The position numbers were made by a program, and so were the translations under genes. Below are positions 23,736 to 37,079 of a stretch of DNA of 64,000 bases, one piece after another. Position 1 is the stretch's first letter; each line of letters begins with the position of its first letter. The notes beneath the pieces were generated by a model. It was not told where the DNA came from and ran no database searches. It worked only from the letters and a program-made list of their open reading frames with translations. The DNA comes from Spirodela intermedia. Taxonomy: Eukaryota > Streptophyta > Magnoliopsida > Alismatales > Araceae. The DNA lies in assembly GCA_902729315.2 (NCBI GenBank), contig LR746280.1, positions 3,641,001-3,705,000 of the forward strand, in the 5' to 3' direction.

Positions 23736-24789
23736 CGATCATCAAAAGACAGAAGGCCAATCAAACCAGAAGGTAACCAGACAACAGGACAGAAGAAGAT
23801 GAAGAGTAAATCTTGACCAAAAGACTAAGCACTTCGAAGATGAATCAAAGAGTAAGAATCGAAGCAGGCAGTCAACTCAACTATTGGCATGAGGCAATTA
23901 TATGAAGCAATCAAAATGCTAAACCTAGGGGATGGGAAGAAATCAAGTATCCCCTTCAGCCTTCTGCCTCTTTGTCGTGAATAATTCGGCTGAGCCTCAG
24001 GCTCTCTCAGAAAAAGGTTGTTTCCGCCAGATCATCACATGTGGAGCTTGGACCTATGGCCCTAAGCAGTCAATGTTCTGTGTTGTGTCCTAATCGCACA
24101 TGATGATATTCTACTGAATTGAGTTTCCCATGGTAGTGATTGATGCAGCAATAACAGGCTTGAATTCACTAAGTATGAACCTTGAAGAATAAATTAACTT
24201 TTGCATCCACATAACAAGAGCCTTCAACCCTTGAATCCACAAGGAGATGTGACCTTGAATCCATAAGATCAATGGGGGACCCTTAAATCCACAAGGGGGT
24301 ACTTGAATCTATAAATAGAAAAAGGAAAACCTCATAAGAGAGAAAAACTCATAATACATCAAAAAATTCTCTTCTTCAGGTTATCAATGGGGCCTTTATC
24401 TAGGCCTAAAAGGAGGTGGGGTGTTTTTAAAAGTAAGATCTTGAGCATATGTTAAAGACAAGCTCTAACTCTGAAATGACTTGACATAGACTTTAACATA
24501 TAGAGACCCTAACCAGATCCTAGAGACATGCTCTAATTGAGTGAGAAATGACGTATAACAGATTGATAATAGAAATCCTAAATAGATCTAAGGATAAGTT
24601 CTAACATGACTTATAATAGACTAATAGAATAAGATTCTGAATAGATCCTAGGAACAAACTCTAAATAATATTTAAAACACCTTCTAGAAGAAAGGAGACA
24701 AAGAAAGTTTATAAAAAATTAACTTTCCTAAATAAGTTTTCATGCTTTTGTTGGGCCCAATAGTTAATTAGGCTCTCTTTGAATATTCT
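23736..24789 (-). mobile_element. Probable LTR end of the minus-strand gypsy element
   Basis: The stretch at 24225-24320 repeats the phrase CCTTGAATCCACAAGG in variants four times next to a TATAAATAG-type box. The phrase also occurs, in reverse orientation, in the LTR-like region at 40.1-40.6 kb. Since the gypsy coding remnant at 24790-28490 runs on the minus strand, its 3' LTR would fall here. Outer ends were not fixed, and 23736-24130 shows nothing recognisable. Confidence 0.4.
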
Positions 24790-25549
24790 TCTCATAGTGG
24801 CTTAATTCCAAAGTGGTTAGTCCTTTAGCTTCTATCTCTCTTCACTTTCTGAGTATATGGCTGCATTAGTCTCCCCTTCTTCAAAAAAGTTCATCCTTGA
24901 GGCTTCATTTGAGGCTCCATAGTATTCATAAATATCACTTACATTGAAAGTATGTGAAATTGACATGAGATGGAAAGGTGGTGAACAACCGACTGAACTG
25001 GGGAGCCTAAACAATGATATCCTCTAGAAACTCTAAGATATTCATTGTCATTAATTTTCTATAGCACTATGAAGGGTCCATGTTTCTTTAGTTTTAGCTT
25101 ATTGGGAAGTGTCCCTTATCACTTTAGGTTTCTGTGCTTATTGGGAAGTGTTCCATCCATAAATAGATATTAACAAGATTACTAATTTAAAATATCTTAT
25201 TCCTTGCATATTTATTTGTCATCTTTTTATAATTTTTATAATTTATTGTAAGACTTGCATGATAGTTTTATGAATTTCCTTGATGTGATCTCCTAAATTA
25301 TTTATAGCAATACATGTTCTTGTTAGCCTTCACAATTGCAATAGATCTAAATGAAGTTATGGAGGGAAAAAATATACTATTGAAAATAGAGATTGGTTAG
25401 TCAAATAATTAACTATTGAATTATAATCAAACTTGACTTAAATAAAGCATAATTCTATTGCTTTGATTTCTCTCCTCAAATAAAATAGATTAGATTTTCA
25501 AGTGTTATGTTGACAACTTTTGTTTGGCCATCAATTTGAGGATGGCTAA
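24790..25549 (-). mobile_element. Ty3/gypsy pol C-terminal end, decayed
   Basis: On the minus strand the post-integrase tail is visible: GPF.VL.KINDNEY (usual GPFKILKKIGxNAY), then HLMSISHTFNVSDIYEYYGA (usual SPxFNVADLxxYxG), then SRMNFFEEGETNAA. Stops occur between blocks. It continues upstream, across the inserted solo LTR, at 27251. Confidence 0.75.
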
Positions 25550-27250
25550 TAACATGACTTAGTCATTGTATAGTAAATCATGCAAATTAAAAATTTATAA
25601 AATTTAAAAATATTAATTTTCAAATATTTAGAAGTATTTCTGAACAAATATATTAATTATAATTCAATAAAAGTTTCAAAAATAGTAATCATTTTCCAAG
25701 TTGATCATAGGATGTAATATAATATCGAGTAATTTTTCAGAACTATTTTCAAATAATATAATTTTTTTATAAATTTAGATTAAGAAATAAAAATAAAATA
25801 TATTTAAAATTCATGAAAAAGAAAAATAAGGGTGAAGACATCAAGATGACATCAAAACTCGATGAACACGAATTGAAATTGATTAGAAATAATTTAATTG
25901 ATCAAATGAAGATCTATAAAAGTTAAAAAAATTATAATTGAATGAAAAATAGTTTAGTAAATTTAAATTACAGAAATTATCTCTAAATAAAAGTAGAAAA
26001 ATAGAGTTCCGACATTACAGAGACGATGCGTCGACAATACATCAAAATCTTGAGCATTCAAGAAGATTGTCATATAATGTCTATTACTTCAAAGACTCTC
26101 CTTAGATAAGAATGATGTGGATAATCTCTAGATCTTCTTGCGAAATCTAGATATTGGTGAAATGGGTCGTTGAATCATCTCTAGTGGCTGCCACTTAGTG
26201 GAGTAAATAAATAGTAACTTTGTAACTCTTTGACAATTGTCACCTGATAGAGAAAAGCTGAATAGAGGTGGGGTGTGTGTTAGGAAGCTTCATCCTCAAG
26301 TAAACATAGCAAGATGAGGCTTTTCATTATATCTAATACACTCTCAAGAGGTAGTGACTCATCTCTTAGTAAATCATCTTTTTCCTAATGACGACTTATT
26401 CATCGATCAATCGGAGATATTTTACTTGATGGATTTGTGATCTTTTTATTACAGATCATTTAACAATTTTAATAACAATGCTTTAAATTATTTTGACAAG
26501 ATTTTCATCAATGATTGAGTGATTTTGATAGCTTAATCTTTCAACGGCAATTTGTAGGAAGGTCACGATTTAATCACATAAAAATACGAGTTTTAGCTCT
26601 AGTAGGATTCAAACTGATGTCAATTACCTACCTACATGAGAGTAATTCAAATAATTACTCTAATGTCCTTATAAAATGACATCATCATAGTACATCTCTA
26701 TTATAATTAAGGGGTATTTTAGGTATTAAAATAATTAAAATAATCAAAACCATTTTGAAGAAGGTTTGACTGCTAGTTTAGTCCCACATCGGTTATATGT
26801 AGAATGTATAGATGCATAAATCGTAACATAAGATTTAAGAATCAATGAGTCCCTTTCTCGCATGTATAACCACTCCTTGTCCCACAGTTGATTAGCCACT
26901 AGTGATGTGGAAGGGGAGTGGCACACACGTGCCACCATCGTTTCATAGCCGCTTGAGCCTCTACTTGCAGCTCTATCCCAACTATGCTTCCAAGCCGCTT
27001 GCGAGCCCAACTAGTCGACAGATCCCCCCCTTTTCTATATTTGTATTATCTTTTTCTTCATTTATCTCAAAAACAAGATTATATAAATCATATAAATTCA
27101 CATAAAATCATAGAATTAGCCAAAAAATCACATTAATCAACTAAAAATAATTTTTTATAATTTAAAATAAATATAAGTCTATTTATTATGAGTTAAGGCT
27201 AGAACTATATTATTTATTAATTATTAACTCATGATAATGAAGACTTATCA
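25550..27250 (-). mobile_element. Solo LTR, Athila/Tat-like family (copy 3)
   Basis: About 1.70 kb, reverse orientation, ending CTTATCA at 27250. At the other end the expected TGACGTGACT reads TAACATGACT. Flanks GCTAA and ACTAG agree at three of five positions. It carries an extra AT-rich insert of about 125 bp near 26625-26750 absent from the other copies. It splits the gypsy integrase. Confidence 0.75.
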
Positions 27251-28490
27251 ACTAGTAATGTTAAATTTCATAAATGTTTCAAATTGCTTCCAAAGTATTC
27301 ACCAAAAATGAGATATAAATTTTGAATCTCTATTTGAAGTGATGGATTCAAAAACTCCTTGTAGATGAATGATTTTCTTCAAATAATTATTTGCTACCTA
27401 CCTTGCATGATTTAGTTTTTTGCAAGTGATAAAATGAGCCATTTTAGAAAATCAATCCACCACAATGAAAGTTGAATCTACTCCTCTCCATGTTCGTGGG
27501 AGGCCTAAAATAAAATCCATAGAAAAATTGGTCCATAAACATTGTGAAATTGATAGTGGAGTTTATATATTAGTTTTTTGGCATTGTCCCTTGTAAGCTT
27601 GATAAATGAGACACTTTTATGCAAAATTTTCTACATCTCTCTTCATATTTAGTCAAAAATACTATTTATCCACCAAGTGTAAGGTTTTATCATCGCCAAG
27701 ATGTCCCCATAATCCTATACTTGAAGTAGCTTTTCGCTTAATGAACATTGAGGAATGCATAATTCTATTCTTTGAAATAAAAAACTCATCTTGAATATTA
27801 AAACCTTTATTTGATAAACTATATTTACAAGTCACCCAAGTTTAAGAAAAATCAGCATCATCTTAATATAGTTCCTTGAGATAATCAAATCTAGTAATTT
27901 CAACATGAAGGTTTGCTAAGCATGTAGTTTTCCTACTAAGTGCATTTGCAACATGATTTTCCAAATTTATGCTTGATGATAGAAGCTATGCATGAAAAAA
28001 ACCCAATGGGCATGTATTATGTTAGCAAAAGGTTGAGTATTGATTGATTTTAGAGCTTAATGATCTGTATATAAAATAAATTCACAATGAATCAAATAAT
28101 GTCCCAATGTGTGTAAAGTACACACAACAACATAAAATTCTAATTCACACATCATCCATTTTTTCTAGCATCAGAAAGTTTTTCACTATAGAAAGTAATA
28201 GGACAACTTTCTTAAGACAACACAACCCCTACTCTAAGTATCAAGGCGTCACATTCCACTTCAAATAGTTTTTCAAAATCAGAAAGTGCTAAAATAGGAG
28301 TTGAAAAACGAATGGCCACATGAGCATTCGGTATAAGGCAAAATTACTTTTAGCTTTCTCTCCATTACTCAAGCTCCTACTTGCCAGACAATTTGACTGA
28401 TAATCCTTTACAAATAGGAGGAGAAGACATCATTACATAAAGCCATGTAAAGGGTCAATAAATCTTCAAGTAAAGGAAAGACAGTTTATT
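27251..28490 (-). mobile_element. Ty3/gypsy RNase H and integrase part, decayed
   Basis: Read on the minus strand from high to low coordinates: an RNase H region with FEVECDA, SEKLSDARKN and LYTDH.ALK; then ENQVANALSRKT-type and zinc-finger remnants; then the integrase core [14 protein letters not shown] followed by [18 protein letters not shown]. The order and motifs are those of plant Ty3/gypsy pol. There are many stops. Confidence 0.8.
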
Positions 28491-28660
28491 AGAGTATAAA
28501 ACATTAAGCAAAATAATGAAAAAACTAAACACTAGTATTGCCCTTTGCCTCTATATGTAGAGCTACCAATCATCTACAAACATGAAATTATAATTCCATA
28601 ATCATAAGAAAAAAATAATAGAAAACTTAGTATGAACATAAAAAATATCTCTAAAGCTAA
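28350..28660 (+). repeat. Diverged duplicate of 39130-39530
   Basis: Shared ordered blocks: GGTATA.GGC, TCTCTCC.TT.C.CA, TTGCCA.ACA.TTTGACT, GGAGGAGAAGAC.TCA, TACATAAAG, and TTTGCCTCTATA. The other copy lies in the large intron of the RRM gene, so one may be a captured or dispersed copy of the other. It meets the gypsy remnant near 28490. Confidence 0.65.
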
Positions 28661-29184
28661 CTTATTTTTCCTAATTCTTCTTCTTTTAATTTTAAAATAT
28701 TACTTAGTTTATTTTGAAATATTACTTAATTTGTATCAACATTTCATTCGAAATTGTTTTCTCATTTCACCACAAGTAGGGTTTCCTACTAGCATTCATA
28801 TTTTATCTCTCCCCCATTTTTTTTCTCAATTTTAGGTTTATTTCCCATTATTTAACTTCCTTTCATTTTTTGAATTTTCTCTACCATTCTATCTATAGAA
28901 CATTTTATAGGTCTGGTGTCATTTATCAATGCTAAACATGGGAAGACATCAGAATTCAAATATTTAGAGTTCAAATAATTTGGAAGAGGCACATAGAAGA
29001 TTTTTTTCATTATTTTTATTGTTGTTATTTTCATGTTGAGATTGATCAACATAAATGAAAATTCATGTTGAGATTCACCAAAAATTCATTATCAATGCTC
29101 AACATGAATGAAAATTCATGTCTGTGATTTATTTCTTGATCATTTTTTGGAAAACATCATCAGTGAAATTCTTCCCTTATTTCT
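28661..29184. other. AT-rich stretch, no gene seen
   Basis: Only a 12-bp inverted repeat (ATTCATGTTGAG at 29061 and its complement at 29098-29109) was noted. Confidence 0.4.
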
Positions 29185-32050
29185 TGTTGCACATAGTTAT
29201 TATTAAGCCTCACTTATGATATCAAAAATTTTCCTTATAATTAAATTTTGCCCACTAAGAGGCAAAACATTAGGAGATAATTTCAATTTTAAATTCAAAG
29301 GGAGTTAAGCCATTGAGTTAGCAGCTGTGCACTAAAGATTTAGTGGAAGTCAAGAATTAGGTGTTTGTTGATAAAATGAAGCAAGTAGGGAACCAAACAA
29401 CTATCATAATCTTGGTGTCCTTTGTAATTAGATCTATGAAATATAAGATAATTTAAGAATAGAAGATAATATCAAAAAAATTAGAATCAAATAACCAAGA
29501 GTCAAAATTAGAATATGATCAATTCAACCACTCACTCTTGATTTTGTCACAACCTTAAATCTAACCCTCAATCATGTTGACTCTTTTTCACCCATGTAAT
29601 ACAAACCAAATCAAAAACTCAAAGACTTACTTGCATTCCACTTGACCATGAGGAAGCTTAAATCAAGCATTGAATTCACAGGACAAAATGATCAATCCTT
29701 GATTCCACAAGGGAAAATACCTCTTGAATCTACAAGGGGTTACATTGATAGTACCTAATTTATAGGACTTAGAAATAAGTAGTAATTATGTCCTAGATTC
29801 ATGAGACACAAATTTAGTATATCCTATCCTTTAATTCACAGGGATTTATTTTAGATGATCTTTGAACCTATAGAAGTTTTAGGACTAAGTGAAAACACTA
29901 CAGGGGGGGCATAGTGAATTTAGTTTTTCAAGACTTCTAGTGATTTTTATTCTAGCCTATACCTAAATATGTGTTGATACATGTCTAGATAGATAGGGTC
30001 TCTCAACTCTCTCTCACCAAAAGCACAAATTTTTATATGTTTCTCTCAAACCTGACTACTTTCATTCCTAGAGAGAACTTCCTCCAATAGTCATTATTTT
30101 TCTTAAGAAATACACACTAACATTCACGAGCTCAGCCACCCAACACCTCATATTTCTCTCCTCAAAGATTCAACTCTACTTGGGCCAAACACAATCACCA
30201 GCACCTTGTGTTTTCATCCAACACACTATCCCCCCCAACCACTTAGTCACCTTAGGGCATGATGGAGTGCAACAATAATAAATATGGAGTTGATCACACT
30301 ATCAAAATCAGCTAGAGAAGGTATTACATTCTTCCATGATGGTGATGCTTTTTGCTAGAATAGTTTCAGAACATTGCCTCAATCTTCATGTGTACAACAA
30401 GTTTTTCTTTCTGAAATCTTCTCCTTTTGTAGCCTTTATTTCTAATAGTTTCCTGATTTTACAGGATCTAATATTTAAATACTTGCTGGTTTCCAAAATG
30501 CATGGTACAAAAAATTGAATATTTGAATGTTTGCATTTCTTTATTCCCTCATTCATTTTCATTCAAACTTAAATTGGACTTTCCGAAGTTATAGAAAAAT
30601 AGTTAGATGTCTAGGTTGGATCCAAATAACTGACTTTTTTTTACTTTTTATCCACATAGCCAGCTGATGTGCTATCATCAAGATGATGTGTATGAAGCTG
30701 GAATATCTCTTTTATTTTCTAACTCTTTTGATTATTTAATCCATGAGAGATTATATGGAACCTGTCTATGATTGTTTTCAAATGCCAGACATTACAAATC
30801 ATTGTTAGAGTAATGTTTAATCAATAATAAAATAAATTCCACATTATTTTCTTATACCCATTTAATGATATCATCCTTTTGTTGGAGAATAATTCTTCAA
30901 TTGATATTCTTTATTGATCAAGTATTTCTAACATAAAGAATCACGTTTCTCAAATATTGATCCCTTTGATTAGATTCTTAGGGATAAGATCATGAACTTA
31001 ACAAACTTGATTCATATATAATTTTAAATCAACCAGATTGATTATTTGAGACAAATAATTATTAATATTCAATAAATTTATGTCAATAAATATTTACTTC
31101 TAATTATCAAAACCAAAGGCATTAACAAAATCCACAAGCAAATAGAGCTCCAATACCACTTGATACAACAAAAGATAGTGAGGAATGGAAACTCAAGCCT
31201 TGAATCTACAAGGGACTAAATTGAAAATTACTAAAAAATGTTTTAAATCTACGAGTATCGAACTACTCTTTCTAGACCATGAGCATTGATTTTTCACAAT
31301 TCTTTAATACTAAATAAAGAAAAATGTCCTCTAGATCCACAAAGGTTGTTTAAATTTACATCTAAAAAGGAAATCTCTAAATCAGAACAAAAGTTACAAC
31401 ATTTAGGTTAAATAGGTTAAAATATGCTTCAATTGTCTTTAAAAATAAATATAATTCAACAGAAAAATCAAAGCAAATAAAAAGTAGAACAATTACCACC
31501 CTATAAATTTGATGTATTCCTCATGTTATTTTGGACCTAATTATTTCATTTTTGCACTCAAAGTTGTTTTGGGACTTGAAACAAGAATTTTACCATTTTT
31601 AGGTGACCTAGGTCATAAAAGATTTGCTTTTCTCAATTAATGAAGAGATGCCCTACTTCAAAATCAATGCAAAACATGACGCATAAGAGGTTAAGGATAG
31701 GATCTTCCTCAACCTAGTATGTTGGATAACAATGGTAGAATTGTGAGTTACAAGTGTAAATATTGAGCTATACAAAAAGTGCAACTACACATGCATCTAA
31801 GGTGACTTATCCAATACTCTCATATAGAATTGTCTAATTGAGCCCCCCCTAACTCATTTTGAAAGTGAAAAAGAACAATCTTAATAATGGGTGGAACAAG
31901 ACTTAGATCTGTGTTCTATATAGTGGCTTGAATTGAGCAAGATGTTGAATGGCAAAGGTGACTAGTTAGTAAGGGAGACCTAGGACTCTACATAGTGGGT
32001 GAGGCTGATGGCAAATTTTGTGATCTTTCTCTAAGGGGGGAAAGAATCAC
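29185..32050 (-). mobile_element. LTR-like dispersed repeat with internal insert
   Basis: The stretch is homologous to 14571-15700 in two blocks, 29185-29900 and 31140-32050, separated by about 1.2 kb without recognised content. On the minus strand 31147-31158 reads TGGTATTGGAGC, 10 of 12 to the initiator-Met primer site, right after a TTGTATCA end at 31161. So 31161 upward is probably LTR in minus orientation. The GAATCTACAAGGG phrase recurs here. Ends are approximate. Confidence 0.5.
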
Positions 32051-32244
32051 TCAAAAAATAAAGAAGCCTTAAAAAAATCATCTAGGAGCTTCCTTCCTCT
32101 TAAAAATTAAATATTATTTGAATATTCAAAAGACCAATAAAAATAAGGTTGACTTGTATTTGAACTTTCTATGAGGAAGTAAAAAATTTGAAGTTTTAAA
32201 AAAAAAATAACAAAAGGCTCAAGAATCAACAAAAATTTATCTGC

Positions 32245-32249
32245 CTACT
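32245..32249. repeat. Target site duplication CTACT (left)
   Basis: A perfect match to 33881-33885 on the other side of the solo LTR. Confidence 0.9.
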
Positions 32250-33880
32250 TGATAAGTCTTCATTATCATGAGTTAATAATTAGTAAATAATATAGTTTTA
32301 GCCTTAACTCATGATAAATAGACTTATATTTATATTAAAGTATGAAAAGTGGTTTTTAATTGATTAACGTTAATTTTTGGGTAATTATGTGATTTTATAT
32401 GATTTTTATAGTCTTACTTTTGAGATAAATGAAAAATAAAAAATAAAAATAAAAATATTGCAAAATGGGGGGACTTGCCGGTCAGCCGGGCCTACAAGTG
32501 GGTTAGAAGCGTAGTCGGGGAGTAGCCGCGAGCAGAGGCTCAAGCGACTTGAACAAATGGGGACACGTGTGTGCCACTCCCCTTCCATGTCACTAGTGGC
32601 CAGCCAGCTGTGCGACAAGGAGTGGTCGTACATGTGCGAAGAAGGGACTTTGCTTAGAAATGTAACATTACTATATATTCGCTTAAAAATTTGGCGCACA
32701 ACCGATGTGGGACTAAACCCGTCACCTTCCTCAAAAGAGGTAGGGGGAGCAACTGGTGTGGGTTCAAATCCTCCTAGAGTCAAAAGTCATATATTTTTAT
32801 TTGATTATTGTGACTTTCTTGCAGATCACCAGTGAAGGATTAAGCAATGAGAATTGCTAGATCATCGGCGAAAATCTCATCAACACGATACGCGAAACAT
32901 TGCTACTAAAATTACTGAACGATTCGCAATAAAAAGATCGTGAATCTATCAAGTAAATCATCTCCAATTGATTGACGAACAAGCCGTCGTTAGGAAGAGG
33001 ACGATCCACCAAGAGACGAGTCGCCACCTCCTGAGAGTGTACCAGATGCGATGAAGAGCCTCCTCTTTCTGCGCGGACCTGAGGATGAAGCTCCCTAACA
33101 CATGCCCCACCTCCATCCAACTCCTTTCTATCAAGTGACAACTATTGGAGAGCCGCAAAGTCGCCATTTTTCTGCTCCGCTAAGTGACAGCCACCAAAGA
33201 TGACTCGATGACCCATTTTATTAATCTCTAGACTTTGTGAGAAGATCTAGAGATTACCCACGTCATCTTTGTCCAAGGAGAGCCTTCAAGGCCATGGACA
33301 CTACACGACGATCCTCCCGAATGCTCAAGATTTTGATGAATCGCCAACGTATCACCATCACAATGTTGGAACTCTATTTTCCTACTTTCAACTTACTTTA
33401 TGCTTCATTTAGTGATACTTTTTGTGATTTTAATTTACCAAAATATACTTTGTTCTATTACGATTCTTCTGACTTTTACAAATCTTAACTTGATCAATTA
33501 AATCATTTGTAACTGCTTACATAAGAATCATCGGGTGAAACTCTATTTCTGCTTGATTTGCGTTCGCCAGACGCTGACATCATCTTGATGTCCGCACCCT
33601 TATTTCCCTTTTTTTTGAATTTTAAATATATTTCCTTTTTATTTCCTAGTATAAAATTTATAAAAAATCGTATTCATTGAGAACAATTCTGAATAATTAC
33701 CAGATATTATATTACATCCTTGTGATTGACCTGGAAAATTATTGCTATTTTTGAAAGTTTTATGGAATTCTAATTGATATATATATTCAGAAATAATTTA
33801 AAATATCTGAAAATTTGTAATTTCTAGTTTTATAAATTTTAGATTTACGTGATTTAATATACAACGACTGAGTCACGTCA
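32250..33880 (+). mobile_element. Solo LTR, Athila/Tat-like family (copy 4)
   Basis: A 1631-bp solo LTR, TGATAAGTC...GTCACGTCA, with a perfect 5-bp target duplication CTACT (32245-32249 and 33881-33885). It is the cleanest copy of the family in the window. The terminal 13-bp inverted repeat is at 32264-32276 and 32304-32316. Confidence 0.92.
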
Positions 33881-33885
33881 CTACT
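33881..33885. repeat. Target site duplication CTACT (right)
   Basis: It matches 32245-32249. Confidence 0.9.
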
Positions 33886-34166
33886 CAAGGTCAAATCTTT
33901 TTTCTCAAGATTCAATCTAGACCTCTCACTAGCTTCATCTTCTAAAATCACTTCAGTTGTTCTAAACAAAATTCAAATTTTGAATTGAAATTAAAATTTG
34001 GTAAATGTAGGTCATTTCACTAAAATGATGGTCAATCTCAATATAAATTCACTCATTCTAAAATATTTATTGAAATAAAAGGAAATGACTCAAGAATAGT
34101 TAAATATTCTAGAGAAAATGATAAAGAAATCACAAAATTTAAAAAATTAAAATGATAGAAAATAAG
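33886..34166 (-). mobile_element. Spacer between two solo LTRs, probable gypsy gag fragment
   Basis: A short minus-strand frame includes TTEVILEDEASERSRLNLEK, an acidic stretch like the tail of gypsy gag. It would fit as a continuation of 35735-36500, but the homology is weak. Confidence 0.3.
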
Positions 34167-35729
34167 TGATAAGTCTTCATTATCATGAGTTAATAATTAG
34201 TAAATAATATATTTTTAGTCTTAATTCATGATAAATAGACTTATATTTGTGTTAAAGTGTGAGAAGTAATTTTCAGTTAATTAACGTGAAGTTTTGGGTA
34301 ATTATGTGAAAAAGAAATTAAAAATAAAATAAAATAAAATGGGAGGAACCCATCAACCAACTGAGCCCTCAAGTAGGTCAGAAGCATAATTAGGGAGTAG
34401 CCGCAAGTAGGGGCTCAAGCAACATGGACTGATAGGGGCATGTGTGTGTCACTCCCCTTTTATATCACCGGTGGCTAGCCGGTTGTGGGGTAAGAAGTGG
34501 TCGTACATCACAAGAAAGAGACTTGCTTGCAAATGGAACATTACTATATATTCGCCTAAAACTTCGGCACACAAGCAATGTGAGACTAAACCCCTTCTCC
34601 AAAAAGGATAGGTAATCAGCGCGAGTTCGAATCCTCTTAGAGTCAAAACTCATATTCTTTATTTGATTATCGCGACTTTCCTACAGATCGCTGGTGAAGC
34701 ATTAAGCAACTAGAATCGTTAGATCATTAGCAAAAATCTCATCAACGTAATTTACAAAGCATTGTTATTAAAATTGTTAAACAATTCGCAATAAAAGGAT
34801 CATAAATCCCTCGAGTAAAACATCCCTGATTGATCGACAAATAAGTCGTCAAGAAGAAGACGATCTGCTAGGAGACGAGTCGTCACCTCTTGAGAGCATA
34901 TTGGATACAATGAAGAGTCTCTTCTTACTGTGCAGACTTAAGGATGAAGCTCCCTAACACGCACCCCACCTCCATGTAGTTCTTCTCCGGCCACTGGAGA
35001 GCCACAAAGTTGCCATTTTTCTGCTCCACCGAATGACAGTCATCATAGACGATTCAATGACCTATTTCATTGATCTCTAGACTTCGCAAGGAGATCTAGA
35101 GATTGTCTGCATTGTCATTATCCAAAGAGAGTTTTCAATGCCATGGACATTATACGACGATCCTCTTAAACGCTCAGGATTCTAGTATATCGTCGACACA
35201 TCATCGCCACGATGTCGGAACTTTATTTTCCTACTTTCAACTTAATTTTTGTTTCATTTAGTGATAATTTGTGTGATTTAAATTTACTAAGATATATTTC
35301 ATTTCATTACAATTCTTCTGACTTTTACAGATCTTAATTTGATCAATTAAATCATCTGTAATCACTTACATAAGAATCACTAGATGAAACTTTATTTCAG
35401 CCCAATTCGTGTTCGCCGGGGTGCTAACGTTATCTTGATGTCTGTACTTTTATTTCTTTTTTTTGTGAATTTTAAATATACTTCCTTTTTATTTTTTAAT
35501 ATAAATTTATAAAAAATAATATTTTTTAAATAAAATTCTGAATAATTATCAAATATTATATTACATCCCTATAATCGACCTAAAAAATTGCTACTATTTT
35601 TAGAAGTTTTATTAAATTATAATTGATATATTTTTTCAGAAATACTTCTAAATATCCAAAAATTCATATTTTCTAGTTTTATAAATTTTAAATTTACATG
35701 ATTTAATATACAACAACTAAGTCATGTCA
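34167..35729 (+). mobile_element. Solo LTR, Athila/Tat-like family (copy 5)
   Basis: A 1563-bp solo LTR starting TGATAAGTC and ending GTCATGTCA. Flanks ATAAG and ATAAC agree at four of five bases. It is more decayed than copy 4 and has small deletions, for example near 34310. Confidence 0.85.
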
Positions 35730-35734
35730 ATAAC

Positions 35735-36500
35735 CTTAAAATAAACCTAAAAAATGATAGAGAAATCTTCTATACTCTACCATTGAACAATATTAGGAGT
35801 TGAGTGTGGCATCGATCACTAGCTTTGTTGTCATTTAATTCTGAAATCTTTATCTTTCTATAGAAATTAGACTCACTTGTCTAGGTGTCCTATCTTCATG
35901 GATTTTTTCAATCATTTGATTCTTCCCCTCAATCAATTGAGCTATCTTGACAATAACATAAAGACAAATTTGCATCAATACTCTAATTTCTAGCTGAATA
36001 TTTGCTTTGAAGCCCTTCATAACCATCCCTTCCATGATTTCATCTAATAACTCTTCCATGAACACAATAATTAACATAAAGTTTCTTCAAAATTTTGTGA
36101 TGGTACCCCACTAATCCTAAAAATCGTTCACAAAGGCTGCCCTCTAGAGAGTATTCAAATCTCTTAAATAGTTGAGTCTTCAACTCCTTCCATGATGTGA
36201 AGTGTCTCCTAGTTTCAATCCACTTAAACCATGCTAATGTCTCCTCTTAGACATTTGAACACAAACATCATGTTCATGATGAAAGAATAATTCTACTAAA
36301 AAAATGCAGCCTTCTAGGGTCATTATATTGAACATTGGCAACTCTAGCTACCTTCTCATCCTCTATGATTCTCAATCATTTCTAGAGTCTAGACCTCTTT
36401 CCACTTCATGGTCCTAATTGGATTGCTTGTGGCTGTTCCACCTCAACTGATGTTACCTTGACTTTTGCACCCCACCAATGTTACTTAGAGCATTCCACCT
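35735..36500 (-). mobile_element. Ty3/gypsy gag, decayed
   Basis: On the minus strand, near 36150-36240, WFKWIETRRHFTSWKELK is followed by TQLFKRFE and EGSLCERFLGL after a frame change, matching the gypsy gag WFRWxExxxxFxSWxxLKxxLxxRF block. Further on, MEGMVMKGFKANIQLEIRVL corresponds to the usual FxxGLxxxIxxExR block. Stops break the frame. Confidence 0.7.
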
Positions 36501-37074
36501 CAACAGATGATGTCTAACATCATATGGTCGAGCTCAAGCCACTCATTCATCCTCCAAGTGTCAGGCAACACTTTGCTCCAACACCAAGAAACTGTGTCAT
36601 TTGCCTCTCCACCTCAAGGAGACTTTCTAGTCCTTCATGCACCGTCAGACATCTGCAATTTTGGGTGCCATCACCTAACACTGATCAATATTATGCCTAG
36701 GTCAGATACTAATAAATAGAAGTAAAAATATAGGGGAAGGAAAAAGAGGGGTATGCCCAAACCCTAGTAGCTTATAATTATTCATGAGGACCATTGCTCT
36801 CCACTAACCTCAAAAATAACACCCCCCCTTTTGTTCATCAGTGAACCCTCTTTCATTACTTGAACTTTTTATGTAAACGCTCTCTCACACCACAGTTCAT
36901 ACATTTTCCTACTAGGAAAATAATAATAATATTTGGAGTCTCATCAGAATGTCACAAGCCCATTAGATGTATCAGAAAGTGGCAATCTGTGGATTTTCTT
37001 CAGCCTTCTTGTCCTTCTCACAAACAAAGGCTGCCTCAGAAATGGCAGTTCCTAGCAAAAAGACCAACCCAACA
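36501..37074. other. No gene seen
   Basis: This may include the leader of the gypsy element above. No LTR end or primer site was found. Confidence 0.4.
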
Positions 37075-37079
37075 GTTTT

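Noticed and set aside
29908-29935. CACTA transposon end (CACTACAGGGGGGG)
   Set aside because: No matching inverted end and no 3-bp duplication found.
34617-34640. Possible tRNA gene (GTTCGAATCC-like word)
   Set aside because: It lies inside a solo LTR and no acceptor stem or A-box could be found around it.
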